Shown in pieces: positions 6,815 through 14,964 of a stretch of DNA of 15,044 nt (its first letter is position 1; each line of letters begins with the position of its first letter). The translations under genes and the position numbers were made by a program. The DNA comes from BS750m-G4 sp964472195. Its GTDB lineage: Bacteria > Bacteroidota > Ignavibacteria > Tepidaquicellales > Tepidaquicellaceae. The notes below the pieces were generated by a model. It was not told the DNA's origin. It searched no databases and saw only the letters and a program-made list of their open reading frames with translations. Where the stretch lies: the NCBI GenBank assembly GCA_964472195.1, contig CAYYJH010000069.1, positions 1 through 15,044 on the forward strand, given 5' to 3'.

Positions 6815-8668
6815 CTATTTTCTCCCAAGAACAACTTTAAATATTAATTTCTCATCACCTCTCATTACAATTACATCTACCACATCATTGGGTTTAAACA
6901 ATTTCAAAGCATAAGTGAAATCATAAATATTTTTAATGTCTTTTGAGCCAAATTTTATTATGACATCTCCACCCTGGAGACCTCCGTTATCTGCAGGACC
7001 TCCGGGTTTTACACCTGAAATTTTGTAACCGTCAGCCTTTGAAGAAAAATCAGGTATAGTTCCGACATAAACTCTGATGTCTCCCTTCCTTTTATTCGTA
7101 TCCACCCCTGTCTCGACTTTTACAAATTCAGGTTTTGTTTCTTTTGTTAGCACATCTGTTGTCAAATCATAAATCAGATTTAGAACTTCCTCTTCACCTT
7201 TTGAATTGATTTTGTTGTAGTCATCAATAGGTCTATGATATTCACTGTGTAATCCAGTAAAGAAATGCAATACAGGAATATTTTTCTGATAAAAACTTGT
7301 GTGGTCTGAAGCACCAAAGCCGGCATCATTGGAGGTGATATCGAATTTGTATGTATTGTTTAGCTCGGTAATTTCTGATTCCCAAAAGGGAGAAGTACCC
7401 GTTCCGTATATAATAAGTTTATTTTCATCAAGTCTTCCTATCATATCCATATTTATCATAGATACGATATTCAACTTCTTGAATAATTCCGAGTTAACAA
7501 AATAAGCTGAACCAAGCAATCCAGCTTCTTCTCCTCCGAAGCATATGAAAAGAACGCTTCGCTTGATGCTTTCTTTGTTCGATGCTAATTTTTGAGCAAG
7601 CTCTAATACACCAACAGTACCGGATGCATTATCATCCGCACCATTGTGAATCTGTTTGTCGTTACCTGAATATAACGAACCGTACTGTCCATATCCGAGA
7701 TGGTCATAATGACCTCCGATAACAATTACTTCCTCTTTCAATGAAGGATCGCTTCCTTCAAGCATCCCAACAACGTTACCCGTTGTTACTTCTACTAATT
7801 CGACAGATGTTTCAAATTTTGCAACTGAGTTTTTTAATTCGAATGAATTTGGGGATTTTGTTTTATCAATTTCCTTTTGAATTTTGGAGAGATCTAAACC
7901 GTTTGCCTTGAATATTTTTTCAATGATTTCTCTCTTTGCGTTTATAATTGGAATACCGGAGTTTTGTGATATTTTATCGTATTTTAATTCTATAAGATTA
8001 TCATCATCACGGGATTCCGGTCCAGTAATTAAAATTATTCCGGCTGCATTTTCATCTCGTGGATTTATAGTTTTGAATCTTGAGTTTTCGTATTTGAAGA
8101 ATGCATTTTCGTCAGAATCATTATAACCGGGTGAGTATCTCAGCATTACTAAAATCTTACCGTTCACATCGATATCATTTCCATCTTTGTCTTTGAAATC
8201 ATCATAATTCAATTCGGGAGCTGTTATTCCATAACCAACAAAGACCAGATCACCTTCAGCGATTCCATTATCAGTAAAACTCAAAGGTATGAAATCTTTT
8301 TCTACCTCAAAGGTTTTCGTGTTTCCATCTGTTGAGATTTCCAGGTTATTGTTAGTTCCGAGTTGTGATTTTGTAATTAGATTAAAATGTTGAATATAAC
8401 TATTGTTATCACCAGCAGGTTGTAATCCGTATGTTTTGTATTCTTTCGCGATATATTCTTGCGCTAATTTGTCACCATTAGTTCCGGGGAACCTTCCTTC
8501 TAATTCATCTGATGCAAGATATTTTATGTGCACATAAATTTCGTCCTCAGTAATATTATCGTTTCTAACTTTTTCGATATCATCTTTACCATCTAATAAG
8601 CTAAATGATAAAAAAATTACTATGGATAGTAATAAGATGTTGTTAAGAACGTTTTTAAGATATTTCAT
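6815..8668 (-). CDS. Secreted M28-family metallopeptidase with PA and PDZ domains
   Basis: The 617-aa protein has an N-terminal hydrophobic signal (residues about 5-25). Next comes an aminopeptidase N-terminal region ('YLASDELEGRFPGTNGD', 50-66) with an inserted PA-like segment (about 130-260), then the M28 catalytic core. Predicted zinc ligands and catalytic residues are His320 (GGHYDHLG), Asp345 (HNGADDNASG), Glu380/Glu381 (FGGEEAGLLGS), Asp408 (NMDMIGR) and His478 (SEYHRP). A PDZ domain follows ('PGGPADNGGLQGGDVIIKFG', about 530-617). It should remove amino acids from peptides in the periplasm or outside. It has no T9SS tag, unlike the other exported proteins here. All catalytic residues are intact. 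Spacing suggests cotranscription with the genes on both sides. Confidence 0.93.
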   Translation of the reverse strand: MKYLKNVLNNILLLSIVIFLSFSLLDGKDDIEKVRNDNITEDEIYVHIKYLASDELEGRFPGTNGDKLAQEYIAKEYKTYGLQPAGDNNSYIQHFNLITKSQLGTNNNLEISTDGNTKTFEVEKDFIPLSFTDNGIAEGDLVFVGYGITAPELNYDDFKDKDGNDIDVNGKILVMLRYSPGYNDSDENAFFKYENSRFKTINPRDENAAGIILITGPESRDDDNLIELKYDKISQNSGIPIINAKREIIEKIFKANGLDLSKIQKEIDKTKSPNSFELKNSVAKFETSVELVEVTTGNVVGMLEGSDPSLKEEVIVIGGHYDHLGYGQYGSLYSGNDKQIHNGADDNASGTVGVLELAQKLASNKESIKRSVLFICFGGEEAGLLGSAYFVNSELFKKLNIVSMINMDMIGRLDENKLIIYGTGTSPFWESEITELNNTYKFDITSNDAGFGASDHTSFYQKNIPVLHFFTGLHSEYHRPIDDYNKINSKGEEEVLNLIYDLTTDVLTKETKPEFVKVETGVDTNKRKGDIRVYVGTIPDFSSKADGYKISGVKPGGPADNGGLQGGDVIIKFGSKDIKNIYDFTYALKLFKPNDVVDVIVMRGDEKLIFKVVLGRK

Positions 8669-8719
8669 TTTAATAAATTTTAATTAATATTTTATTTGAT
8701 TATTATTTTTTGATAGAAA

Positions 8720-9523
8720 TTATTTTTTCATTTTGCTATAATCAAGCTCTGAACCTAAAACGCTGTGGGGTATCAGAAATACAACCAAAGTTAAAACAGC
8801 TGCGCCTAAAATCCAGTACTTTGGTTTTTTTGATTTATAAACAGCTATTAAAGCAATGATCCATCCGATTAAAGCGATGAGGGTTTTATTATCTGTCAAA
8901 TCTATTCCAAAAGGAAATCCTGTCCAGTATTCTCCGAATGCAAATTTCTGAACTAAAGGACCAAGAATCATACCTCCTGCAATAAGAAATCCAAGTGTCC
9001 AGAATGTAAATTTCTTAAACTGAGGATCTTTCCTGAAAATTTCAAGACCTGTTCTTGTCGATAAAAGCATTACGCAGAACATAGCGATGATGTGCGGTAT
9101 CAGAATTGCAGCCGGAACTGAACCTCTAAACCTTATAACTACAGGTTTATCTTCCGGAATAGTCAGTTGAGTGTTTTCTTTTTCTAATTGTATTTTGTAT
9201 ATTAATTTTCCGGCTGGAGGTTGATTCGGTAGCACTGCTATGTGGACTCCGTTGAAGTATTTCATTTCAGTCTTAGTCCATTCATCATCTGTTTTGTATC
9301 TTTTCCAAACTAAATATGCTTTGATATCTTTATCATCAGTTTTAATTGAAATTGAACAGTCGTCTTTACCAGGATGGCTTCGCGGGAATTTATATTCGAT
9401 CTCTTTACCATCGAATGTTACTTTACCGGATTTAGGATATGTGGGTCCTGTAATACGTTGATAGTAAGCTGATGCCAAGGTTATTATTATTGCAATTATC
9501 CAAATTAGTAAAGGATTTTTCAT
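8720..9523 (-). CDS. Uncharacterised membrane protein, about five transmembrane segments
   Basis: I do not recognise the family. The 267-aa protein starts with a hydrophobic segment (residues 5-20). A polar, beta-rich extracytoplasmic region follows (about 25-130, 'SGKVTFDGKEIEYKF', 'YNGV'-like strands). Four more hydrophobic segments lie at about 136-156, 173-193, 212-229 and 236-252, with a conserved-looking 'FGEYWTGFPFGIDLTDNKT' loop at 196-214. It has no signal for T9SS and no enzyme motif. It lies 51 bases upstream of the M28 peptidase gene and 36 bases downstream of a 56-codon hydrophobic ORF, on the same strand, suggesting one operon. The WTGFPFG.DLTDNK loop between segments is the best handle for a family search. 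Confidence 0.75.
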   Translation of the reverse strand: MKNPLLIWIIAIIITLASAYYQRITGPTYPKSGKVTFDGKEIEYKFPRSHPGKDDCSISIKTDDKDIKAYLVWKRYKTDDEWTKTEMKYFNGVHIAVLPNQPPAGKLIYKIQLEKENTQLTIPEDKPVVIRFRGSVPAAILIPHIIAMFCVMLLSTRTGLEIFRKDPQFKKFTFWTLGFLIAGGMILGPLVQKFAFGEYWTGFPFGIDLTDNKTLIALIGWIIALIAVYKSKKPKYWILGAAVLTLVVFLIPHSVLGSELDYSKMKK

Positions 9524-9559
9524 GGTTTGTTTTTATACGAAATTTTAAAAATAAAATAT

Positions 9560-9730
9560 TTAGTATGATACAAAGTATTTAATTAAAAAAATTACAATCA
9601 GTATAATTCCCAAGAGTAAAAAAACAGCTGCCATTAAAACAGCACTAAGTGCTAACATAAAAAGTGAAATTAAAAAAACTATAAATAAAGTCATAGTCAC
9701 ATAAACAACGAACTGAATGACAAAATCCAT
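9560..9730 (-). CDS. Small 56-aa hydrophobic membrane protein
   Basis: The minus strand from ATG 9730-9728 to TAA 9562-9560 encodes 56 residues beginning MDFVIQFVVYVTMTLF and ending FLIKYFVSY. It is almost wholly hydrophobic with only Asp2 and Lys51 charged, and would form two membrane helices or a hairpin. It is too short for usual gene calling cut-offs. Support is the uninterrupted, strongly membrane-like composition and the position: 36 bases before the next gene on the same strand and just after a terminator. No ribosome binding site is seen, but that is normal in this window. An AT-rich stretch could give such an ORF by chance, so I am only moderately sure. Confidence 0.5.
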   Translation of the reverse strand: MDFVIQFVVYVTMTLFIVFLISLFMLALSAVLMAAVFLLLGIILIVIFLIKYFVSY

Positions 9731-9771
9731 TTTGAACTATTTACTCAATTTTAATATTCTAAGTTTTATTG

Positions 9772-9787
9772 GTTTGCTATAGCAAAC
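9772..9787. promoter_or_regulatory. 16-bp perfect palindrome upstream of the minus-strand operon
   Basis: GTTTGCTATAGCAAAC is its own reverse complement. It lies 42 bases upstream of the small ORF start at 9730 and 21 bases downstream, on the minus strand, of the terminator at 9808-9840. That is where the promoter of the downstream run should be. It could be an operator or a dispersed repeat; the sequence alone does not decide. Confidence 0.45.
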
Positions 9788-9807
9788 TAACAAATAAGCG
9801 ATTTCAT

Positions 9808-9840
9808 AAAAAAGCCCTGATCTTTCTAAAGAAAAGGGCT
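9808..9840 (-). terminator. Rho-independent terminator of the BNR-propeller gene
   Basis: On the minus strand AGCCCT (9840-9835) pairs with AGGGCT (9818-9813), with an inner TCTTT/AAAGA pairing, followed by a run of six T (plus-strand A at 9808-9813). It lies 20 bases beyond the stop of the gene at 9861-12314. Confidence 0.9.
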
Positions 9841-9860
9841 AAATATATAGAAATTGCAAA

Positions 9861-12314
9861 CTATTTTATTAGAATCATTTTTTTGCTATCAGAGAAATTA
9901 TCTGTTTCTATTCTGTAAATATAAACTCCACTGTTCAATTTACTTCCATCGAAATTTACATCGTATGTTCCGGCTGTTAAACGTTTATTAACTAATCTTG
10001 TTATTTCTTTCCCTAAAAGATTATAAACTTTTAGTTTTACATTTTCATCACTCACAATTGAAAATCTTATTATTGTTGATGGATTAAACGGATTCGGGTA
10101 ATTTTGTGACAGTGAGTATTTCTTCGGTATTTGATTATTTATGTTTACAATACCGGTTACTAATCCTGATATTTCGTAAACACCCCTACCGTGAGTTCCA
10201 ATTCTAACTTTGTTTGCAGTTTGGTTGTAATCAAGATGAATTGCAACAGTATTCGGTAATCCTTGTGCAAGTTCAATCCAGGTGTTCCCGTAATTATTGG
10301 TCATGAAAACTCCCACGTCCATTGCAGCGAGATAAACGCTTGTTGCATATCCCGGATGGTATATCAATACATCGTTTGTCGGGGAGTCCGGAAGATTACC
10401 GCTAATGTTGTTCCAGCTTAAACCACCGTTAGTAGTTTTATAAACTTTACCAGCACCGAATCCTGAAAAAGTAACGAGTGCAACATTAGAAGAATCAGGA
10501 TGTGCATATACACTTGTAACAGTTCTGTTTGGCATTCCACTCGAGACAAGTGTGAAAGTGTATCCGCGATTTGTAGACCTGTAAACTCTGCTGGATGATG
10601 TCGCATACATTATATTCGGATTGGATTTGCAGATTGCAAGCTCTCTTATTGTTCCTGCAGTACCTGTGGATATTGAGAACCAGCTAGCAGCATAGTTAAT
10701 TGTTTTAAAAACGCTTTGCCTGGCAGTATAAAAGATACCAGATGAATCCGGGTGAGAGATTATAGGTCCAACCCAGGCGCCGCTGCCGGATAATCCATTC
10801 GTTGCTGATGACCACGATGAACCGCCGTTTAATGATCTTCTGACACCGTTTCTCTGTGTTTCACCAAGGATGTATTGAGAGTTTTGTGAATGAAAACAAA
10901 CTTCTCCACCGTCTCCGCCAAATGCTCCCGTCCAGTTGATTGTTCCTAATGTTCTCTGAGTTCCGTTATCCTGTGTCCCGCCCATTACGTGTGAAGCATT
11001 GGATGGGTCTGCTGCTATTCTATAAAATTGTGTAAGTGTCAGGCTTGAGTTCATATTAGACCAGTTAGACCCTTTATTTGTTGAGTACCAAACACCTCCA
11101 TCATTTGAACAAAACATTTTGTTTGCATCAGTCGGATGGAACGCTAAGTTATGCTGATCGACATGAACATTACCTCCTGAATATCCATGAGTTATGTTTT
11201 GAAAGCTTGTTCCACCGTTAGTTGTTCTCCAGATATCTATTGATCCTACGTAAGCATAATTAGGATTAAAGGGATTCACATGCATATAAAAGTCATACCA
11301 TGCTTGTCCACCGTTAAAGTTAGTTCCTATCGAAACTTGTGTAAAGTTATATCCTGCATTAGTAGATTTATAAACGGAGATATTTCCACTCGCATATTTT
11401 GACAAGTATAAAACATTTGGTGAGGATTTACATATAGCTAAATGATTTCTTGTACCCAACGTAGCAACAGAATAAAATGTAAAAGTAGAACCTCCATTAG
11501 TGGATATTCTATATCCTGTTCCTGAACCGACAATGTACGCAGTATCACCGGTTGGTGAAAATACAACATCGTCACATCTGCCGCCAGTCACAATTGACCA
11601 GTTTACGCCTGCGTTAGTACTTCTGTATAATCCTGCGTTACCCATTGCAGCGAGTAATTCATTCGAGTGGTTCGGTCTTATTACAATTCTTGATGTGTAT
11701 GTGAGAGATGGCAGGTCTGATGAATAATTTGTCCATGTATTCCCACCATCTGTTGATTTGAGTAATCCTCTTCCATAATAGGAAGCACCGCTGTATGTTG
11801 CTTCACCTGTACCGTAATACACAATGTTCGAGTTGTTAGGGTCAATCGCGATAGAACCTGAGGATAAGGAAACTTCGTAATCCGTTTTAGATGTCCAGTT
11901 TACACCACCGTTAGTTGATTTCCAAACGCCGCCAAATGCTGCACCCAGGTAAAGAATATTTGGATTGTTAGGATCGTAAGCGATTGTTACTATTCGTGAT
12001 GAGATGTTCCCATAACTGAAATAGTACCCGGATGTTGGTCCAATGCTAACCCAGTTATTTGAATTGTCACTATAAAATCCGTTTGTAATCCTTAGTTGGT
12101 TCCTTTGTTCGATTGCATTCTTATAAGCATCGACTGGTATAAAATTATACGGATACATTCTCTGCTCATAAAACCATCGCTCTCTGTTAAAGGCATTTCT
12201 TTTGTTAATTAAATCATCAGCTTTATCGTATACATTATCATTTATTAAAAGATCCTGTCCATACGTAAAATAGGGAATGATAAGTATAAAGATTAAAAAT
12301 ATTAATTTTTTCAT
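9861..12314 (-). CDS. Secreted BNR/Asp-box beta-propeller protein with T9SS type-A sorting domain
   Basis: The 817-aa protein has a signal peptide (residues 1-19, ending FTYG). A long propeller region follows, with repeated Asp-box motifs of the S-T-N-x-G-x-x-W/F type: STNGGVNW, STDGGNTW, STNAGVNW, STNGGSTF, STNAGYNF, TTNGGTSF, STNKGSNW, SLNGGSSW, STNRGYTF, TTNGGLSW and TNNYGNTW. Each is preceded by strands such as 'AYDPNNPNILYLGAA'. This is the sortilin/VPS10-like or sialidase-like BNR fold, which often binds or cleaves glycans; I see no catalytic set that would name an enzyme. Residues 729-817 form the sorting domain (SLSQNYPNPFNPSTIIRF ... KKMILIK). I infer a surface or released protein. 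It is divergent from the subtilase gene, sharing a 125-base intergenic region. Confidence 0.9.
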   Translation of the reverse strand: MKKLIFLIFILIIPYFTYGQDLLINDNVYDKADDLINKRNAFNRERWFYEQRMYPYNFIPVDAYKNAIEQRNQLRITNGFYSDNSNNWVSIGPTSGYYFSYGNISSRIVTIAYDPNNPNILYLGAAFGGVWKSTNGGVNWTSKTDYEVSLSSGSIAIDPNNSNIVYYGTGEATYSGASYYGRGLLKSTDGGNTWTNYSSDLPSLTYTSRIVIRPNHSNELLAAMGNAGLYRSTNAGVNWSIVTGGRCDDVVFSPTGDTAYIVGSGTGYRISTNGGSTFTFYSVATLGTRNHLAICKSSPNVLYLSKYASGNISVYKSTNAGYNFTQVSIGTNFNGGQAWYDFYMHVNPFNPNYAYVGSIDIWRTTNGGTSFQNITHGYSGGNVHVDQHNLAFHPTDANKMFCSNDGGVWYSTNKGSNWSNMNSSLTLTQFYRIAADPSNASHVMGGTQDNGTQRTLGTINWTGAFGGDGGEVCFHSQNSQYILGETQRNGVRRSLNGGSSWSSATNGLSGSGAWVGPIISHPDSSGIFYTARQSVFKTINYAASWFSISTGTAGTIRELAICKSNPNIMYATSSSRVYRSTNRGYTFTLVSSGMPNRTVTSVYAHPDSSNVALVTFSGFGAGKVYKTTNGGLSWNNISGNLPDSPTNDVLIYHPGYATSVYLAAMDVGVFMTNNYGNTWIELAQGLPNTVAIHLDYNQTANKVRIGTHGRGVYEISGLVTGIVNINNQIPKKYSLSQNYPNPFNPSTIIRFSIVSDENVKLKVYNLLGKEITRLVNKRLTAGTYDVNFDGSKLNSGVYIYRIETDNFSDSKKMILIK

Positions 12315-12331
12315 TTGTGATTTTAATTTTA

Positions 12332-12346
12332 AAACTCTTTGAGTTT
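12332..12346. repeat. Short inverted repeat in the divergent intergenic region
   Basis: AAACTC-TTT-GAGTTT lies 17 bases upstream of the minus-strand start at 12314. It has a 6-bp stem and 3-nt loop, so it could be an operator or mRNA leader hairpin, or chance in AT-rich DNA. No convincing promoter hexamers could be picked between 12315 and 12439. Confidence 0.3.
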
Positions 12347-12439
12347 ATGGTTTGTTATTAAATAATTATTGTGTAAAATAGAAATATACTTTGAATGTTA
12401 ATATTTAGAAAATTAAATTGAGTAAATAATACGAATAAA

Positions 12440-14266
12440 ATGAAAAACATTAAACAAATTAAAAAATACTCTTTACTTTTTTTTATAACAATTTTCTGTT
12501 TAATATCATTTCATGGTATTGATTCTTCTAATAATCATAAGATAAGCTGGAGATTAACTGAAATATTAAAGACTAATTCATTTGAGAGTAAAATTCTGGT
12601 GTGGATTTATTTCAGTGACAAAGGTGATAACATTTCAATCAAATTAGAGAGACCAGAAGAATTCCTTACTCGGAGAGCCATTGACCGAAGAAGAAAAGTA
12701 AGACCTATTAGTGAATTGGTGGATTTCAGGGATTTACCTTTAGAATATTCTTATATCGATGAAATACGCAGATTGGGAATTAAGATTAAGAACAAATCAA
12801 AATGGATAAACGCTGTTTCATGTTATGTTAATAAGTTACAAATTTCAAAGATCGTAGAAAAAGAATTCGTTGAAAAAGTTGAGCTTGTTGCGGTATTTAA
12901 GAAGTCAAAAGACAATTTGGAATTTAATAACAATAACATTTCTGAAGTAAAAACTAATCAAAATAACGGAAACCCGAAATCTCATCTATTTAACTACGGT
13001 GATTCTTATCTGCAATCTGATATTATTAATGTCCCGACAGCGCATGACAGTGGTTATACAGGTCAGGGTATATTAATTGCTTCATTCGATGCCGGTTTTG
13101 ATAATTTATCTCACCCATGTTTTGATTCTATGTTAGTTAGAGGTATTAGAACTTATGATTTTGTTAACGGGGATACAAATGTTGCAAATGAGCCGGGTCA
13201 AATGGGGGAAGGCTCACACGGTACGAGAACTCTTTCGCTTGTAGCAGGTTTTCATCCGGGAAATCTAATTTCTCCTGCGTTCAGATCAAAGTATATACTT
13301 GCTAAAACCGAAAATACGGAAAGCGAAACACCGGTTGAAGAGGATAACTGGATAGCTGCTGCGGAGTGGGCAGACAGCCTTGGTGCGGATATAATTACGA
13401 GTTCGCTGGGATATGTTGAAATGGATTCAGGTTCGATTCGTTCTTATGACTGGACTTGGATGAACGGCGACAGCTGTGTTATTACAATTGGTGCAGATAT
13501 CGCAGTAAACAGGGGAATCATAGTGGTCAACTCTGCCGGCAACCGCTGGTTCCATGAAACTCATAATACTTTAGTTGCTCCTTCTGACGGTGACAGCGTC
13601 ATTGCTGTTGGTTCAATCGGATTCGACGGCTCTCGTTCGGTTTTTTCTTCTGTAGGACTTACGATTGACAACAGGGTCAAGCCGGACTTCATGGCTGTTG
13701 GTGACGGCAATCTTACTGCAAAGCCCGGTCCGGGCAGCACGGGGTATACTAATTTAGGAAGCGGTACTTCGTTTTCATGTCCTATGACTGCGGGTGTATG
13801 TGCAATTATCCTTTCTGCTAACCCGAATTTAACACCTATGCAGGTGATTAATATATTAAAGCAAACCTCAAGCAATAGCTCCTCACCAAATAGGTTAATT
13901 GGGTGGGGGACAGTTAATGCCTGGGCTTCTGTACAGTTAGCTTTGAATTCAATTTATGTTTCAGGAAATTCTAATACGGTAAAGGATTTTTCACTTGAAC
14001 AAAATTATCCAAATCCCTTTAATCCGAAAACTACTATTAGCTTCTCACTTAGAAAATCCGGATTTGTGAAATTAAAAGTCTATGACGTGCTCGGGAAAGA
14101 AATAACAACACTATTAAGTGAAAAAAAGCAACCTGGAATATACAAAGTTCGTTTTGATGGAGAAGCTCTCCCGAGCGGAGCTTATTACTATCGTATAGAA
14201 ATCCAGTCGGATAAAAAAGAAGAGAGTGATTTTGTAGATGTCAAGAAAATGATATTAATAAAATGA
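12440..14266 (+). CDS. Subtilisin-like (S8) serine protease with T9SS type-A sorting domain
   Basis: The 608-aa protein has a signal-like hydrophobic segment (residues about 8-26). A pro-region follows (about 48-155, 'KILVWIYFSDKG', 'LTRRAIDRRRK', 'SKWINAVSCYV'), of the kind seen in Bacteroidota subtilases. The S8 core holds the full triad: Asp217 (IASFDAGF), His260 (EGSHGTRT) and Ser444 (SGTSFSCPMTAG), with Asn367 (NSAGN) as the likely oxyanion residue. Residues 517-608 are the sorting domain (LEQNYPNPFNPKTTISF ... KKMILIK), with a charged insertion 'SDKKEESDFVDV' before the end. I expect a secreted or surface endoprotease. All catalytic residues are present. No ribosome binding site is apparent; ATG 12440 is the first in frame with a signal peptide. 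Confidence 0.93.
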   Translation: MKNIKQIKKYSLLFFITIFCLISFHGIDSSNNHKISWRLTEILKTNSFESKILVWIYFSDKGDNISIKLERPEEFLTRRAIDRRRKVRPISELVDFRDLPLEYSYIDEIRRLGIKIKNKSKWINAVSCYVNKLQISKIVEKEFVEKVELVAVFKKSKDNLEFNNNNISEVKTNQNNGNPKSHLFNYGDSYLQSDIINVPTAHDSGYTGQGILIASFDAGFDNLSHPCFDSMLVRGIRTYDFVNGDTNVANEPGQMGEGSHGTRTLSLVAGFHPGNLISPAFRSKYILAKTENTESETPVEEDNWIAAAEWADSLGADIITSSLGYVEMDSGSIRSYDWTWMNGDSCVITIGADIAVNRGIIVVNSAGNRWFHETHNTLVAPSDGDSVIAVGSIGFDGSRSVFSSVGLTIDNRVKPDFMAVGDGNLTAKPGPGSTGYTNLGSGTSFSCPMTAGVCAIILSANPNLTPMQVINILKQTSSNSSSPNRLIGWGTVNAWASVQLALNSIYVSGNSNTVKDFSLEQNYPNPFNPKTTISFSLRKSGFVKLKVYDVLGKEITTLLSEKKQPGIYKVRFDGEALPSGAYYYRIEIQSDKKEESDFVDVKKMILIK

Positions 14267-14399
14267 TTTATTGTTTTGCTAACAGTACGCTCTGGAGGAG
14301 TTTTATTAAGGCAAACTTATTTAGGAAAGGTAAACATTCAATTACTCTTAGTGACTTAACATTTCTGCACCTTTACGATTTTGTGTAACATTTTTTTCA
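14267..14399. other. Intergenic stretch with a degraded terminal-repeat copy
   Basis: No gene is supported. Bases 14367-14385 (GCACCTTTACGATTTTGTG) match the outer part of the right terminal repeat at 14829-14847 in the same orientation, 16 of 19 bases, with all differences transitions. This looks like an older copy of the same repeat end. No clear terminator for the subtilase gene was found. Confidence 0.5.
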
Positions 14400-14419
14400 C
14401 GCAAAGACACTAAGACGCA
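14400..14419. repeat. Left terminal inverted repeat of the GxxExxY unit
   Basis: CGCAAAGACACTAAGACGCA matches the reverse complement of 14820-14839 at 17 of 20 bases, and a purine-rich AAGAAA-like extension follows. It ends 17 bases before the ATG at 14437. Confidence 0.8.
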
Positions 14420-14436
14420 AAGAAAGGTATTTAATA

Positions 14437-14814
14437 ATGAAAGAAAACGATATCTCTAAAATAATAGTGAATATTGCCTTCAAAATACACACTAAACTTG
14501 GACCAGGATTATTTGAATCTGTGTATGAAGAAATTTTAAATCATTAATTAATTAAAGCAGGATTAAAAGTTAATAGACAAGCTCCTATTCCTGTAATCTG
14601 GAGCAATTTAAAAATGGAACAGGGTTTTAGAGCAGATTTAATAGTTGAAGGTAAAGTAATAATTGAAATTAAATCAGTTGAAGCCGTTGCACCAGTTCAT
14701 AAAAAGCAATTACTCACTTATTTGAAATTAACAGGTTTAAAGCTTGGTTTGTTAATTAATTTTAATGAAGCATTAAGAAAAGATGGAATACACAGAATTG
14801 TTAATAAATTATGA
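14437..14814 (+). pseudogene. GxxExxY-family protein (PD-(D/E)XK-like), interrupted by one ochre stop
   Basis: The frame opens at ATG 14437 with MKENDISKIIVNIAFKIH, contains the name-giving motif GLFESVY, and meets TAA at 14545-14547. It continues in the same frame as LIKAGLKVNRQAPIPV and 'GFRADLIVEGKVIIEIKSVE' to the stop at 14812-14814. Read across the stop it is 125 residues, the normal family length. The stop falls where relatives usually have Glu or a similar residue in 'YE-L'. The D...E-x-K arrangement ('ADLIVEGKVIIEIKS') resembles a PD-(D/E)XK nuclease core; family function is not established. A restart at ATG 14614 would give only the C-terminal 66 residues. The gene fits exactly between inverted repeats, its stop codon touching the right arm. 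Confidence 0.85.
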
Positions 14815-14819
14815 TTTTC

Positions 14820-14839
14820 TGCGTCTTAGCACCTTTGCG
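14820..14839. repeat. Right terminal inverted repeat of the GxxExxY unit
   Basis: TGCGTCTTAGCACCTTTGCG is the inverted partner of 14400-14419 (17 of 20 bases). It begins 6 bases after the GxxExxY stop codon. Similarity to other copies continues outward through CTTTGCG to about 14847. Confidence 0.8.
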
Positions 14840-14909
14840 ACTTTGCGAGATAGGTTTTTAACGTAAAGTCTAAATCTGGAAGAAGAATTCAAAAAAATAA
14901 TTATAAAGC

Positions 14910-14941
14910 AAAAGGCACTCCCTAAATAAGAATGCCTTTTT
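14910..14941. terminator. Terminator, probably for the minus-strand T9SS gene at the window edge
   Basis: AAAAGGCA (14910-14917) pairs with TGCCTTTT (14933-14940) around a 15-nt loop, with T-runs on both strands. It lies 24 bases beyond the stop of the minus-strand gene at 14965, so it can end that gene and may also stop plus-strand transcription. Confidence 0.8.
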
Positions 14942-14964
14942 GTTTCACAATCGTATGATGTGTG

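Noticed and set aside
13561..13875. Minus-strand 104-codon open frame inside the subtilase gene
   Set aside because: It overlaps the conserved catalytic-Ser region of a clear S8 protease and has no independent support; it is a shadow frame.
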